Source: Nocardia sp. alder85J (GTDB lineage: Bacteria > Actinomycetota > Actinomycetes > Mycobacteriales > Mycobacteriaceae). Taken from it: DNA of 64,000 nucleotides. The stretch covers positions 1-64,000 of the forward strand of contig NZ_JAIUCZ020000010.1 in NCBI RefSeq assembly GCF_020176955.2, read 5' to 3'. The number at the start of each line of letters is the position of its first letter. Positions within the stretch are counted from its first letter, which is position 1. The translations under genes were made by a program, and so were the position numbers. A model generated the notes under the pieces. It was not told the DNA's origin. It was given only the letters and a program-made list of their open reading frames with translations, and ran no database searches. Below are positions 34,170 through 43,134 of this stretch, one piece after another.

Positions 34170-35423
34170 ATGCGCTCGGTGGAGGATCAGCAGATCAAGG
34201 TGACCGCGGCGGCCGTCGCTCCGCGGCCGGTGCGGGTCGCGATCTCCGAGGCCCAGGGTCTGCTGTGCGCCGAGGACGTCGTCACCGAGCGGCCGTTGCC
34301 GGGTTTCGATCAGGCGGCTATCGACGGCTACGCCGTGCGCAGCGTCGACGTCTCCGGGGCCGGCGCCGACGCGCTCGACGAGGGCGTCGATCCGGTCGAG
34401 ATCACCCTGCCGGTGGTCGGTGAGGTGGCGGCGGGCTCGCGGCAGCCGATCCGGCTGCAACCGCGGCAGACCGTGCGGGTCGACACCGGTGCGCCGTTAC
34501 CGACGCTGGCGGACGCCGTCCTGCCGCTGGAGTACACCGACGGCGGCCGGGCCCGCATCGCCGTCTACGAGGCGGTGCAGACCGGTGACTACGTCCGCCG
34601 GGCCGGTGACGACGTGCAACCCGGCGACGTGGCGGTGCGGGCCGGCACCATCATCGGGGCCGCCCAGGTGGGCCTGCTGGCCGCCGTGGGCCGCGACAAG
34701 GTGCTGGTGCATCCGCGCCCGCGGTTGTCGGTGATCTCGATCGGTGAGGAATTGATCGATGTCGATCGCACCCCCGGGCCCGGCCAGGTGTACGACGTGA
34801 ACTCGTACGCCCTGGCCGCGGCCGCCCGGGACGCGGGTGCGGACGTGAACCGGGTGGGCATCGTCAGCGCCGACCCGGCCCGGCTACGGGACGTGGTCGA
34901 GGGGCAACTGGTCCGATCGGAAGTGGTGGTGATCGCGGGTGGCGTCGGCGGCTGGGCCTCGGAGCAGATCCGGGAGGCCCTGTCCGGGCTCGGCGAGCTC
35001 GAAGTCGCCCGGGTCGCCATGCATCCCGGCTCGGTGCAGGGATTCGGACGGCTCGGGCGCGACGAGGTGCCGACCTTCCTGCTGCCGTCCAATCCGGTCG
35101 GGGCGCTGGTGGTCTTCGAGGTGATGGTGCGGCCGTTGATCCGGATCGCGCTCGGCCGCCGCCATCCGATGCGCCGAATCGTGCGGGCGCGCACCATCAT
35201 GCCGATCACCTCGGTCGAGGGGCGGCGCGGATATCTGCGCGCCCAGCTCATGCGCGACGAGCAGACCGCGGAATATCTCGTACAACCCCTGGGTGTGAAC
35301 GGGTCGGCCCACCTGCTGTCGACCCTGGCCGAAGCCAACAGTTTGATCGTCGTCGATCCGGAGGTCACCGAGGTTCGCACCGGTGACGAGGTCCGGGTTG
35401 CCTTTCTCGCCCAGCGCGGGTGA
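34170..35423 (+). CDS. glp: Gephyrin-like protein Glp (MoeA family)
   Basis: 417 residues with MoeA domain order: N-terminal domains containing PGFDQAAIDGYAV, VDTGAPLPTLADAVLPLE and RRAGDDVQPGD, then a MoCF-like domain (SVISIGEELID) and a C-terminal beta domain. In the galU-rimJ-SepX neighbourhood the Corynebacteriales protein is Glp, a MoeA relative reported to bind FtsZ and the membrane receptor GlpR. Molybdopterin chemistry cannot be excluded. AGGAAGGG precedes the ATG. Corresponds in position to Rv0994 (moeA1). Confidence 0.9.
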   Translation: MRSVEDQQIKVTAAAVAPRPVRVAISEAQGLLCAEDVVTERPLPGFDQAAIDGYAVRSVDVSGAGADALDEGVDPVEITLPVVGEVAAGSRQPIRLQPRQTVRVDTGAPLPTLADAVLPLEYTDGGRARIAVYEAVQTGDYVRRAGDDVQPGDVAVRAGTIIGAAQVGLLAAVGRDKVLVHPRPRLSVISIGEELIDVDRTPGPGQVYDVNSYALAAAARDAGADVNRVGIVSADPARLRDVVEGQLVRSEVVVIAGGVGGWASEQIREALSGLGELEVARVAMHPGSVQGFGRLGRDEVPTFLLPSNPVGALVVFEVMVRPLIRIALGRRHPMRRIVRARTIMPITSVEGRRGYLRAQLMRDEQTAEYLVQPLGVNGSAHLLSTLAEANSLIVVDPEVTEVRTGDEVRVAFLAQRG

Positions 35424-35426
35424 TGT

Positions 35427-36086
35427 GTGGACATGAACGTATTCCGGGCAGCTGCTCATCCGGGCTGGCCCGCTCATCTGGGTCCGGTGCGGGTCGCATC
35501 CGGGCAAGTGGTCACCCTGCGGCCGATCCGATTGCGGGATGCGGCGGCGTGGGCGCGCATCCGGGTCCGGGACCGGCATCATCTGGAGCCGTGGGAACCG
35601 ACCGGTCGCGGGACCTGGGAGGCGCGTAACCATTCCTCCAACTGGCCGTCGCTGTGGTCCAGCCTGAAGGCCGAGGCCCGGCACGGCGCGATGATCCCGC
35701 TCGTGATCGAGGTGGACGGCGCCTTCAGCGGGCAGATCACCATCGGCAACATCGTGCGCGGCGCCCTGCGCTCGGCCTGGATCGGCTACTGGGTGGCCCA
35801 GGAGGTCGGTGGTCACGGGGTCGCGACGGCCGCGCTGGCGCTGGGGCTGGACCACTGCTTCGGTCCGGTCGGACTACACCGGGTGGAGGCGACCGTGCGG
35901 CCGGAGAACCATCGCAGTCAGTCCGTGCTGCGCAATGTGGGCTTCCGCGAGGAGGGCATGTTGCGCCGGTATCTGGACGTGGACGGCGACTGGCGCGATC
36001 ACCTGCTGGTCGCGCTCACCATCGAGGAGATGGAAGGGTCGTTCGTGGATCGCCTGGCCCGCTCGGGACGGATCACACTGCCCTGA
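35427..36086 (+). CDS. rimJ: GNAT-family N-acetyltransferase (RimJ-like)
   Basis: 219 residues with a GNAT fold: VTLRPIRLRDAAAW at the start, acetyl-CoA loop QEVGGHGVATAALAL, and the late HRVEATVRPENHRSQSVLRNVGFREEG. RimJ-type enzymes acetylate protein N-termini such as ribosomal S5. The start is GTG at 35427, three bases after the Glp stop, with an ATG two codons later. Position matches Rv0995. Confidence 0.9.
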   Translation: MDMNVFRAAAHPGWPAHLGPVRVASGQVVTLRPIRLRDAAAWARIRVRDRHHLEPWEPTGRGTWEARNHSSNWPSLWSSLKAEARHGAMIPLVIEVDGAFSGQITIGNIVRGALRSAWIGYWVAQEVGGHGVATAALALGLDHCFGPVGLHRVEATVRPENHRSQSVLRNVGFREEGMLRRYLDVDGDWRDHLLVALTIEEMEGSFVDRLARSGRITLP

Positions 36087-36327
36087 ACGCCGTCTGCGAG
36101 TGCACCGCCGCCCGCGCCGGGAAAGCGCAGGCGGAACGGCGTTTCCGAGACGCCGGCCGGTTGCCGCGAATCCGCCGCGCCGAAGCGCGGACAAAAAGTT
36201 ACCGCGCGCCTGCGGGGTATTTCACCAGCGGCGATCTAGCCTACCCACGTCGGTGGTGCGCGTGCGCTGCCACAGTGCAGCTGCCGTCGCAGGGACAACG
36301 GTCGGTCGGGACGGAGGTGGGAGCGCG

Positions 36328-37170
36328 ATGCCTAATTCGATCTTGTGGATCGGATTGGTCGTGCTCTGGGTCTTCGTGCTGTTTCCCATGCTGGCCGGCC
36401 GCCATCCGCGCATCCGCCGCACGACCGATGTCGCACTGGCCACCCGGGTCCTGCATCGCGGTGGCACCAAGCGAGTGCCGACTCGGACGCAGAGGAAGCT
36501 CCCCCACGGCGATGATGCGGAGGATCGGATGACGACGCCGGCCGATGAGCCCGTCAACCCCGTCACCGAGGATCGGCCCGGACGGGATCACGAGCCACCC
36601 GCCGCCGGTACCCCGGGCAGAGCGCCGGCCCGGCTGGGCGAGATCGAGGCCGATTCCGCTTCCGACGCCGAGGATTTCGTTCCGGCCCGGCGTGGTCGCG
36701 GAGGGTACGACCCGGAGGCCGACGCCGTCGCCCGCGCCGCCCGCTACCGGTTCCGGCAGCGCACCGCGATCGCCCTGGTGCTCAGCGCGCTGCTGTTCGG
36801 CGGATTCGCCGCGGTGGCCGCGCCGACCCTGTGGGCCGGATGTGTGGCCTCGCTGCTGCTGCTCGTCGTCTACCTCGGCTACCTGCGGCGCCAGGTGCGC
36901 CTGGAGGCGGACATCCGCCGCCGCCGCGCCGCCCGGCTGGCCCGCGGCCGCGAGACCGAGCATCCCGGCACCGTGGAATCCGTGACGCCCGAAGGGCATC
37001 CGGCCCTGGATCGGGAGACCGCCCGCGATCTGCGCCGCCGGGCCGTGGTGCTCGACGTCGACGACGAGGATCCCGCCTTCGATCATCTCGATCCCTACAA
37101 CGCCGCCGCCGCTCGTGCGACCCGGGAGCGCGCCGCCGACGGCGAGATCCGCCGCGCCGCGGGTGAATAG
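36328..37170 (+). CDS. sepX: SepX/GlpR-type divisome membrane protein
   Basis: 280 residues: an N-terminal TM (SILWIGLVVLWVFVLFPMLAG), a basic conserved segment RHPRIRRTTDVALATRVLHRGG, a long polar linker, two TM segments (about 152-190) and a charged C-terminus. This is the layout of Rv0996 and Streptomyces SepX; in Corynebacterium the equivalent GlpR anchors Glp at the septum. Adjacent location to Glp supports that partnership. GGAGGTGGG precedes the ATG. A 16-bp tandem duplication ends exactly at the stop codon. Confidence 0.88.
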   Translation: MPNSILWIGLVVLWVFVLFPMLAGRHPRIRRTTDVALATRVLHRGGTKRVPTRTQRKLPHGDDAEDRMTTPADEPVNPVTEDRPGRDHEPPAAGTPGRAPARLGEIEADSASDAEDFVPARRGRGGYDPEADAVARAARYRFRQRTAIALVLSALLFGGFAAVAAPTLWAGCVASLLLLVVYLGYLRRQVRLEADIRRRRAARLARGRETEHPGTVESVTPEGHPALDRETARDLRRRAVVLDVDDEDPAFDHLDPYNAAAARATRERAADGEIRRAAGE

Positions 37171-37186
37171 CGCCGCGGGTGAATAG
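37155..37186 (+). repeat. 16-bp tandem duplication across the sepX stop codon
   Basis: CGCCGCGGGTGAATAG occurs twice head-to-tail. The first copy ends with the sepX stop codon and the second lies just outside the gene. Confidence 0.8.
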
Positions 37187-37335
37187 ACGCCGGATTGCGG
37201 GCGAGTAGCGGGGGTTGTCGTCGCCCGGCGACCACCCTTGCCGCGAGTCATCACCCAGCAATCGGGATCGCAGCGGCGGTGGCGTGACACCCCGAGTGAC
37301 GAGTTCGCGCCACGCCCATCGGTATTCGTGGGTGA

Positions 37336-38130
37336 TCAGCCCAGAGTGCGCCAGCGCCAGGTCATCCGGCCGACCAGTGGCGAATCCGGCCGGACCTCGT
37401 GCGGAGCGGTGTTCAGCCCGTTCGGTGGGCCGGACTGCGGTTCGACGCAGACGGTGTCCGCGGGCTGGTCGTAGACCACGACCCATTCCAGCGGACTGCC
37501 GACGACCAGTTCGACGGCGCCCGGCCAGGTCAGCGTGACGTGGACGCCGCCGGGCATGCCGAAGCAGTCGTCCCACGGACCGGGCAGCGGTGTGATGCGG
37601 TTGCCGTCGGGGAGATGGTCGGCGCCGCGCTGCTCCTGCCAGGCCGGTGCGAAATCGACCTCGACGCCCGGACCGGTCGCGGTGAGCCGGCGTTCGAACC
37701 AGGGGTGCCAGCCCACCTGCGCGGGAAAGGGATCCGCGAACGCCTCGACGGTCATGGTGAATTCGGCCTGGTCCGGGCTGAGGGTGATCGACTGGGTCAC
37801 CCGGCCCGGAAACGGCCACGGGTCGGTCAGGTCCTGGGCGAGGACGGCCTCGGTGTCGCTGTGGCGCAGTACCTGCCACGGCTTGTCGCGGACGGTGCCG
37901 TGGATGGCGTGCGGTGCCGCGGTGCGCGGCAACCGGTATTCGGTGTCCGCCCAGTGCAACACCCCGTCGCGCATCCGGCCGCACCACGGCGCCATCGGGA
38001 AGCTGCCGAAACGCGGTCCGATGTGGAGCAATTCGGCGGCGCCCAGGCCGAATTGCGTGATCCGGCCGGTGGCCGGGTCCACGGTCAGCCGGGCCGCGCC
38101 CGCCGTCAGCCGCACATCACGATCGGACAT
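37336..38130 (-). CDS. Aldose 1-epimerase family protein
   Basis: 264 residues of the galactose-mutarotase-like fold, with conserved pieces MAPWCGRMRDGVL, HAIHGTVRDKPWQV (His near 90), GWHPWFER and YDQPADTVCVEPQSGPPNGLN (late Glu/Gln). Such enzymes interconvert alpha and beta anomers of aldoses or sugar phosphates. The ATG at 38130 has AGGAGG upstream. The neighbouring uronate-dehydrogenase-like gene on the same strand suggests sugar-acid metabolism. Confidence 0.9.
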   Translation of the reverse strand: MSDRDVRLTAGAARLTVDPATGRITQFGLGAAELLHIGPRFGSFPMAPWCGRMRDGVLHWADTEYRLPRTAAPHAIHGTVRDKPWQVLRHSDTEAVLAQDLTDPWPFPGRVTQSITLSPDQAEFTMTVEAFADPFPAQVGWHPWFERRLTATGPGVEVDFAPAWQEQRGADHLPDGNRITPLPGPWDDCFGMPGGVHVTLTWPGAVELVVGSPLEWVVVYDQPADTVCVEPQSGPPNGLNTAPHEVRPDSPLVGRMTWRWRTLG

Positions 38131-38214
38131 GTCGCCTCCTGACTCGATCCGGGTGGTCCACTGGCGATCCGGTGGTCCATGCACACGGTATCGGTCCCCG
38201 TGCGCCGTCAGGGG

Positions 38215-39015
38215 TCAGGGCGGGCCGGGGCGGCCCAGCTCGATTTCGCAGAAGGCGCCGCCGAGCAACTCCGGCAGGGTGCCGCTCACCGTCGCGGCGA
38301 ACTGCTCGGCGTCGTCGCGGCCGCGGTAGCCGATCGCCTCCGCCTCGGTCAGCGAGACGATCCCGCGGGTGTTGGCCGAGACACCCCACACCAGCCGGTA
38401 GCCCGGCGGCTCGACGGCCAGCGCGGCCTCCAGCAGCCGCGCGCAGTCGTCCGGCGACAACCAGGTGGACAGGCCGCGCACATCGGCCGGGCGTTCGAAA
38501 CAGGTGCCGATGCGCAGGCAGGTCACGTCCATGCCGAAACGCGAGTGATACAGGCTGCCCAGCGCTTCCATCGCCGCCTTGCTCACGCCGTAGTAGGTGT
38601 CCGGGCGCGGGCTGGAGTCGGCGGGCAGTCCCTCCGGGCCGGCCTCGCCCACGGCGCGGAAACCCACCGCGTGGTTGCTGGAAGCCAGCACCACCCGCGG
38701 CACCCCGGCCAGCCGGGCGGCCTCCAGCACGGTGCGGGTGCCGTCGATGTTGACCTCCAGGATGCGCTCCCAGCTGTCCTCCCGGCTGATGCCGCCCAGG
38801 TGGATCAGGGCGTCGATGTCGCGGCAGGCGGCGGCCACGGCCGTCGGGTCGGTGATCGATCCGGTCACGATCTCGACCCGTTCGCCGGGGCCGGCCGGAT
38901 CGATCGGCCGCACGTCCAGCAGCCGCAGCACCCGGTCCGGGCGGGCCAGCCGCGGTCGCATCAGCCGCCCGACGATTCCGGCCGCGCCGGTGATGAGCAC
39001 GCGTCGATCCGGCAT
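38215..39015 (-). CDS. NAD-dependent epimerase/dehydratase, uronate dehydrogenase-like
   Basis: 266 residues of the extended SDR family: GAAGIVG cofactor loop, LIHLGG, ASSNHAVGF and the YGVSK (YxxxK) catalytic pair. The HAVGF and YGVSKAAMEALG segments resemble uronate dehydrogenases that oxidise glucuronate or galacturonate to the lactone. The ATG at 39015 has AGGAG seven bases upstream. It lies 85 bases before the epimerase gene, probably in one transcript. Confidence 0.85.
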   Translation of the reverse strand: MPDRRVLITGAAGIVGRLMRPRLARPDRVLRLLDVRPIDPAGPGERVEIVTGSITDPTAVAAACRDIDALIHLGGISREDSWERILEVNIDGTRTVLEAARLAGVPRVVLASSNHAVGFRAVGEAGPEGLPADSSPRPDTYYGVSKAAMEALGSLYHSRFGMDVTCLRIGTCFERPADVRGLSTWLSPDDCARLLEAALAVEPPGYRLVWGVSANTRGIVSLTEAEAIGYRGRDDAEQFAATVSGTLPELLGGAFCEIELGRPGPP

Positions 39016-39582
39016 GGGGAACACTCCTCGCTGTGCACTTCGGTGGAAAGGGTTGCGGGTCAGCGCATCCGATCCCCTGCCGGAAAGTATTCAACATTCA
39101 TGGATCACCCTGTGCTGCCCACCGGGAATCATGGTGCCGGTCGTGCCGCGGCGGCACCGGCCGGGGACTGCCCGCCACGCGTCCGCTCCAGCCGGGTGGA
39201 ACACTTCGAACGGTTCGACCGCTGTTCGAGGAACGACCGGAGATCGGGCGCGGTGCGGCCCGTGGCGCCGAGATCGCCACCGGCGACGTCGGTTCCTCCA
39301 CCCTCGGCGCCGGGCAGGCCGGTCGGCTGGTCTGGAACAGCCGGGCCCACCGGCATCACCCTGTCCCGGGCTCCCGCAGCACGGCGGCCCCACCCGGGCC
39401 ATCGGTCGTGGGTGCCCCGGTTGTGTGCTTCGAGTCGATCCCGGGTGGGGTATCCGGTTGCGGGTGGCTCGGTTCGGAGGGTTCGGTTGTTGTAAAATCA
39501 GCGCGGCCGGATGAGTCAGGGGAGGACTTCGTGATCGGTGGTATGGGGCGCTTCGTGAGGCCGGGCCGATGGGGGTGGGCGG
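39016..39582. other. Gene-free interval before the PPE-like gene
   Basis: About 570 bases with several overlapping open frames but no domain, signal peptide or good start. GTTGTTGTAAAATCAG around 39486-39501 is the only AT-rich stretch and may belong to the promoter of the PPE-like gene. Confidence 0.5.
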
Positions 39583-40857
39583 ATGGCGATTGAGAACGAG
39601 TCGCCCAGTATCGGGAACGGCGGGGAGAATCCGAAGAGTCTGTCGCACTGGGAGATCTATCGCGCGTTTCATCCGCTGGACACCACCGACGGGCACAACG
39701 CGGGTGAGAGCTATCGGAAGATCGCGGCTGGGTGGAGTGACGCGGTGCGGGATTTCGGGGCGCGGATCCAGCGCTCGAGTGCGTCGGCGTGGGACGGGCC
39801 CGCCGCGCAGGCGTCGCGGGAGGCGATCGGTAACTATGTCGCGCGCGCCCATGATCTGATTCCGGCGCTGCAAGCGCTGGCCGACCGGGTCGGTACTGCC
39901 GTGGATTCCATCAACGACACCAGAAACACACTGCCCGAACCGGTTTCGACCGTTCCGGGGTGGGATTACAAGGGGTGGACGGTCGGTCCGCTGTCCGGAT
40001 CGCATGCCAAGTCGAAGATCGACCACGCGCGCGACGAGGCGCAGCGGGTGATGGCGACCAGTTATGTCGCGCCGTTCGGGCGGGTCGACGGGGAGATTCC
40101 GGTGCTGCCGGTGCCGGTGAGTCCGGCGGCGCCGTTGTTCGAGGTGCCCGCGGGTGGTCCCGGCGCCGGAAGCCACGACGGGGGGACGGGCGGTGGGGGT
40201 TCGGCCGGGGGCGGAGCCGAGCCTCCGGTGCCGGATGCCGGAGTGGATCAGGCTGGGCAGCAGGATGATTCGGCTGCCGGGGCGGTGGCGGCGCAGTCTT
40301 CCGGCTCGTCGGCGCCTGCGGACGGGACCGTGGCCGCCCCGGATCGGCCGGCGGGTTTGCCGGCGGACCTTTCCTCGACTCGGCCGTCCGGCACCGGGAT
40401 TCCGGCGGCAGCCGGTGGGTTCGACGGTGGCGGGCCGGAAGCGGGCGGATTCGGCGGTCCCGGGGCGGCGGGACCGGGGCTCGCCGGTGCCGGATCGTCC
40501 GGTCCCGGATTCGCCGGTGCCGGGCCGATCGGTCCCGGAGTCGCCGGACCGGGGCTTGCGGGACCCGGAGTCGCCGGGCCGAGGGGCGCCGGGCCCGGGC
40601 GCAGTGTTCCGGGGGTCGGTGGCGGGCCGGTCGCGGGAAGCCGTGGTGTCTCGGCGCGAGGCGGCGCCGCCGCCGGATCGCCGGGCATGGGGATGCCGGG
40701 TGGACGGGGGCGTCCGGAGGACGACGATCGCACCCGATCGCTGCCGGAATGGCTTCGTACCGAGGAGAATGCCGCGGAACTGCTCGGGTCGCCGCCGAAA
40801 ACCCTGCCGGGTGGGGTGATCGGCGCCGAGACCGACGATCCGCCCGCGAGCGAGTAG
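39583..40857 (+). CDS. PPE-like/WXG-type ESX substrate with Gly/Pro-rich repeats
   Basis: 424 residues. The first 165 are helical with a W-x-G turn (W70-D-G72 in SSASAWDGPAAQAS), as in WXG100 and PPE proteins. A long Gly/Pro/Ala region follows with repeated PG-[LFV]-AG units (about 275-345). A short conserved-looking end reads LPEWLRTEENAAELLG. It is followed after 16 bases by an EspG gene; EspG proteins are chaperones specific for PPE partners, which supports the assignment. No ESX secretion core is nearby. Confidence 0.78.
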   Translation: MAIENESPSIGNGGENPKSLSHWEIYRAFHPLDTTDGHNAGESYRKIAAGWSDAVRDFGARIQRSSASAWDGPAAQASREAIGNYVARAHDLIPALQALADRVGTAVDSINDTRNTLPEPVSTVPGWDYKGWTVGPLSGSHAKSKIDHARDEAQRVMATSYVAPFGRVDGEIPVLPVPVSPAAPLFEVPAGGPGAGSHDGGTGGGGSAGGGAEPPVPDAGVDQAGQQDDSAAGAVAAQSSGSSAPADGTVAAPDRPAGLPADLSSTRPSGTGIPAAAGGFDGGGPEAGGFGGPGAAGPGLAGAGSSGPGFAGAGPIGPGVAGPGLAGPGVAGPRGAGPGRSVPGVGGGPVAGSRGVSARGGAAAGSPGMGMPGGRGRPEDDDRTRSLPEWLRTEENAAELLGSPPKTLPGGVIGAETDDPPASE

Positions 40858-40873
40858 ATCGGCGGGGTGGCCG

Positions 40874-41620
40874 ATGGCCGAATGGGCTTGGGAGCCGGAT
40901 GATTTCGCGGCACTGTGGGAGAACGACGCCAACGACCGGTTTCCGTTTCCACTCGGCTACGTCAGCCGGTTCCGGACCAACGGTGAGGTCGCGGCGCATC
41001 GGGAACTGGTTCGCGGACGCTACGACGCCGACGAGACCGAACTGATCCAGCTCGCCTTCCACACGCTGGCCGCCGCCGATCTGCGGATCGAGATCATCGG
41101 CGCGTCGACGGTGCTGGGCGAAGGGGAGCTGCACGAGTATCGAATGGTGGGCGCCCGGAACGCGTATCACGCGGTCCTGCTGTCGCAGACAGTCGCCGAC
41201 GGGATCGAGGGTACGATCCGGTGCCGGTTGTTCCGTCCGGAGCAGTTGCCCACGCGAATGGCTCGGCTGTTGCCCGCGTATCCGGCGGGCGCCGGGAAGC
41301 CCGACACCTTCCACCTCGATGATCTGCGGGCGGCGGCGGTGCCCAATGAGGCCGCGCAACGGTTCCAGCGGAAATTCGATCGGCCCTCCGCCGGGGGCGG
41401 GAGCGCTGTGCTGCGCACCGGTCCGTTGCACGGCCGGCCCACGCCGCACAATGCCGTGCAGTGGTTGGACCTGGTCGGGGACGGCCGCTATCTCCAGTTG
41501 CGGACCACGGAGCACGTCTCGGTACGGCCCGCGACACCGGCCGCGATCACCGCCTGTTTCGCCGCCTGGATCGATCGCAGGCTGCGGCGGTTGCGCGCCG
41601 ATGCGGACGAGACATGGTGA
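40874..41620 (+). CDS. EspG-family ESX secretion chaperone
   Basis: 248 residues matching the EspG layout: WAWEPDDFAALWENDANDRFPFPL at the start, central FHTLAAADLRIEI and VLLSQTVADGI, and the final TACFAAWIDRRL. EspG binds PE-PPE type cargo in the cytosol and keeps it export-competent. GGGGTGG precedes the ATG. Co-transcription with the PPE-like gene is likely. Converges on the helical protein gene at 41625. Confidence 0.88.
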   Translation: MAEWAWEPDDFAALWENDANDRFPFPLGYVSRFRTNGEVAAHRELVRGRYDADETELIQLAFHTLAAADLRIEIIGASTVLGEGELHEYRMVGARNAYHAVLLSQTVADGIEGTIRCRLFRPEQLPTRMARLLPAYPAGAGKPDTFHLDDLRAAAVPNEAAQRFQRKFDRPSAGGGSAVLRTGPLHGRPTPHNAVQWLDLVGDGRYLQLRTTEHVSVRPATPAAITACFAAWIDRRLRRLRADADETW

Positions 41621-41624
41621 GCCG

Positions 41625-42098
41625 CTACCGATCGTCCGCGCCGATCGGGCTGGTCGGCATGTCGGCCAGCAACTCGTTGTAGCGGGCGGCGAACTCCTGA
41701 TCGGTCGCGATGTAGCGCTGGGCGATCGTGCGATGCAACTGCTGGAGGTCGTCGACGATCTCGTAGTGCTGTTGCAGGATGTCGTAGACGGTGTTCGACG
41801 AATCCTTGCCCTGGTCGACCACGGCCGCCTTCGAGCGGAACCTGTGGACGACCGCTTGCGCCGAGGTGAGAGGCGCCTGGTCCTCGCCGAGTCCCCATTT
41901 CTTCTGCGTGGAGATGTTCGTCGCGATTCGCTGGAGCTTCTGAATCTCGTGTTTGAAGGCCTCGCAGTCCCGCTCGATGAACGCGAACTCCTCGGCGTTG
42001 GAACGTACGTCGTCGCTGAGAGTCACATTGAGTCGCCCATCTTGAGCCTCGGAGATCAGTTTGGCCAGCGGCGTTGCCTGTGGGACGTTTTCACTCAT
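41625..42098 (-). CDS. Helical protein of unknown function, downstream of a DUF3558 lipoprotein
   Basis: 157 residues, almost wholly alpha-helical and polar. Heptad-like stretches (FIERDCEAFKHEIQKLQRIATNIS; VYDILQQHYEIVDDLQQLHRTIAQRY) suggest a coiled coil like WXG100-superfamily proteins. There is no signal peptide and no clear W-x-G (a KKWGLG occurs in the middle). GAGGAG precedes the ATG. It faces the EspG gene and follows the lipoprotein by about 50 bases. Function is unknown; export by an ESX system is possible. Confidence 0.78.
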   Translation of the reverse strand: MSENVPQATPLAKLISEAQDGRLNVTLSDDVRSNAEEFAFIERDCEAFKHEIQKLQRIATNISTQKKWGLGEDQAPLTSAQAVVHRFRSKAAVVDQGKDSSNTVYDILQQHYEIVDDLQQLHRTIAQRYIATDQEFAARYNELLADMPTSPIGADDR

Positions 42099-42147
42099 CG
42101 GTTCAGGCTCCTCACGAACATCCGATGACGGTCGACGCGGACTCGGA

Positions 42148-42720
42148 TCACTGGCCGGTGGGTATGAGCGGGACCAGCTTGGTGGCCAGTCCCTTGGCGA
42201 TGTCGCAACTTGCCAGGGTGCCGGATCTCTTGCGAGTAGCCGGGTTGTCGATCGAGATCTCGAGGCTGCCACCGCGCATCTCGAGGTTCAGCAAGCAGAA
42301 CCCGCGCTGATCCGGCTGGTCGGTGTCGTGATAGGTGAGGGCCGCTCGCCCTCCGATATTCAGTTCCTCGGCTGCGACGAAGCCGGAATTGCTCCGCACC
42401 ATCGGCAATGTGATGTTGGTAGTGCGAATCGAGACACCGTACCCATCGTCTTCGAAGTAACTGCAACCACGCCACTTCACGCCACCGGAGCCGTCTGCGT
42501 TGGCGTCGTCCGGCTTGTGGCCGAGCCCCTCCGAGTCCAGCACCGCAGCCGGGATGTCGTGGCAGGGGTCGAATCCTGCCGGAGCGTCCGCAGCGATGGT
42601 CGGAGTTGTCGAAGCACTCTGTTGCCCGCTCGTGGACGGCCCGTTCCCGGGACCCGACGATCCGCACCCGGTCAGCACGACGGAGGTCAGGACCCCCGCA
42701 ATCACTACCCCCACCCGCAT
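42148..42720 (-). CDS. DUF3558-type lipoprotein
   Basis: 190 residues: signal peptide with lipobox VVLTGC, a Ser/Thr-rich linker, then a DUF3558-like domain with FDPCHDIPAAVLDSEGL, a central WRGCSYFED and late ASCDIAKGLATKLV, giving paired cysteines. The family is common in Nocardia and relatives, often beside small helical proteins. Biochemical role unknown. The ATG at 42720 has AGAAGGGGG upstream; the longer frame to 42852 overlaps the neighbouring small gene region. Confidence 0.88.
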   Translation of the reverse strand: MRVGVVIAGVLTSVVLTGCGSSGPGNGPSTSGQQSASTTPTIAADAPAGFDPCHDIPAAVLDSEGLGHKPDDANADGSGGVKWRGCSYFEDDGYGVSIRTTNITLPMVRSNSGFVAAEELNIGGRAALTYHDTDQPDQRGFCLLNLEMRGGSLEISIDNPATRKRSGTLASCDIAKGLATKLVPLIPTGQ

Positions 42721-42824
42721 GCCCGCCCCCTTCTGTACGACCCACCGGGATGGATTGCGTCCGACCATAACACCTGTTCGGCACCCCCAGGCGGTTCCGC
42801 ACCCCGGCCGGACCACCCGGGAAA

Positions 42825-42968
42825 CTACTGGGTGGCGAGGTGGGCGGCCCACAGTGCGATCATGACGCCGACCAGGATGCCGATTCCGACGTGGCCGGCG
42901 GTGCGGCTGTAGTCGACCGTCGATACGAGGGCGATCACTGCCAGCGTCACCAGTAGCAGCTTTTTCAT
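42825..42968 (-). CDS. 47-residue small membrane protein
   Basis: MKKLLLVTLAVIALVSTVDY begins a 47-residue product with two hydrophobic segments (about 3-17 and 28-44) joined by a short polar turn (DYSRTAGHVG). A strong AGGAGGG lies four bases before the ATG, and third codon positions are mostly G/C. It lies upstream of the DUF3558 gene on the same strand. No family is recognised. Confidence 0.72.
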   Translation of the reverse strand: MKKLLLVTLAVIALVSTVDYSRTAGHVGIGILVGVMIALWAAHLATQ

Positions 42969-43059
42969 CGAACCCTCCTGCCGACCGTCCATTTCAGGTT
43001 ACTGGCTGCGTATTCGGTTGCACCACAGGAGAATCCGGTCGACCGGTTGGTTCCGTCCT

Positions 43060-43120
43060 ATATTCCATTATTGACATGTGTTTGTGGAGGTTCTACCGTT
43101 GACCTGTCATAGTGGAATAT
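43060..43120. promoter_or_regulatory. Promoter and inverted repeat ahead of the carotenoid oxygenase gene
   Basis: TTGACA (43071-43076), a 17-base spacer and TACCGT (43094-43099) form a good sigma-A promoter about 35 bases before the ATG. Two inverted arms, ATATTCCATTATTGACA (43060-43076) and TGTCATAGTGGAATAT (43105-43120), flank it with one base of slippage. The left arm covers the -35 box, as a repressor site would. Confidence 0.6.
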
Positions 43121-43134
43121 CTAACGAGGTTCTG

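Noticed and set aside
39033..39593. 186-residue frame before the PPE-like gene
   Set aside because: No ribosome-binding site, no recognisable domain, overlaps the start of the PPE-like gene and the presumed promoter.
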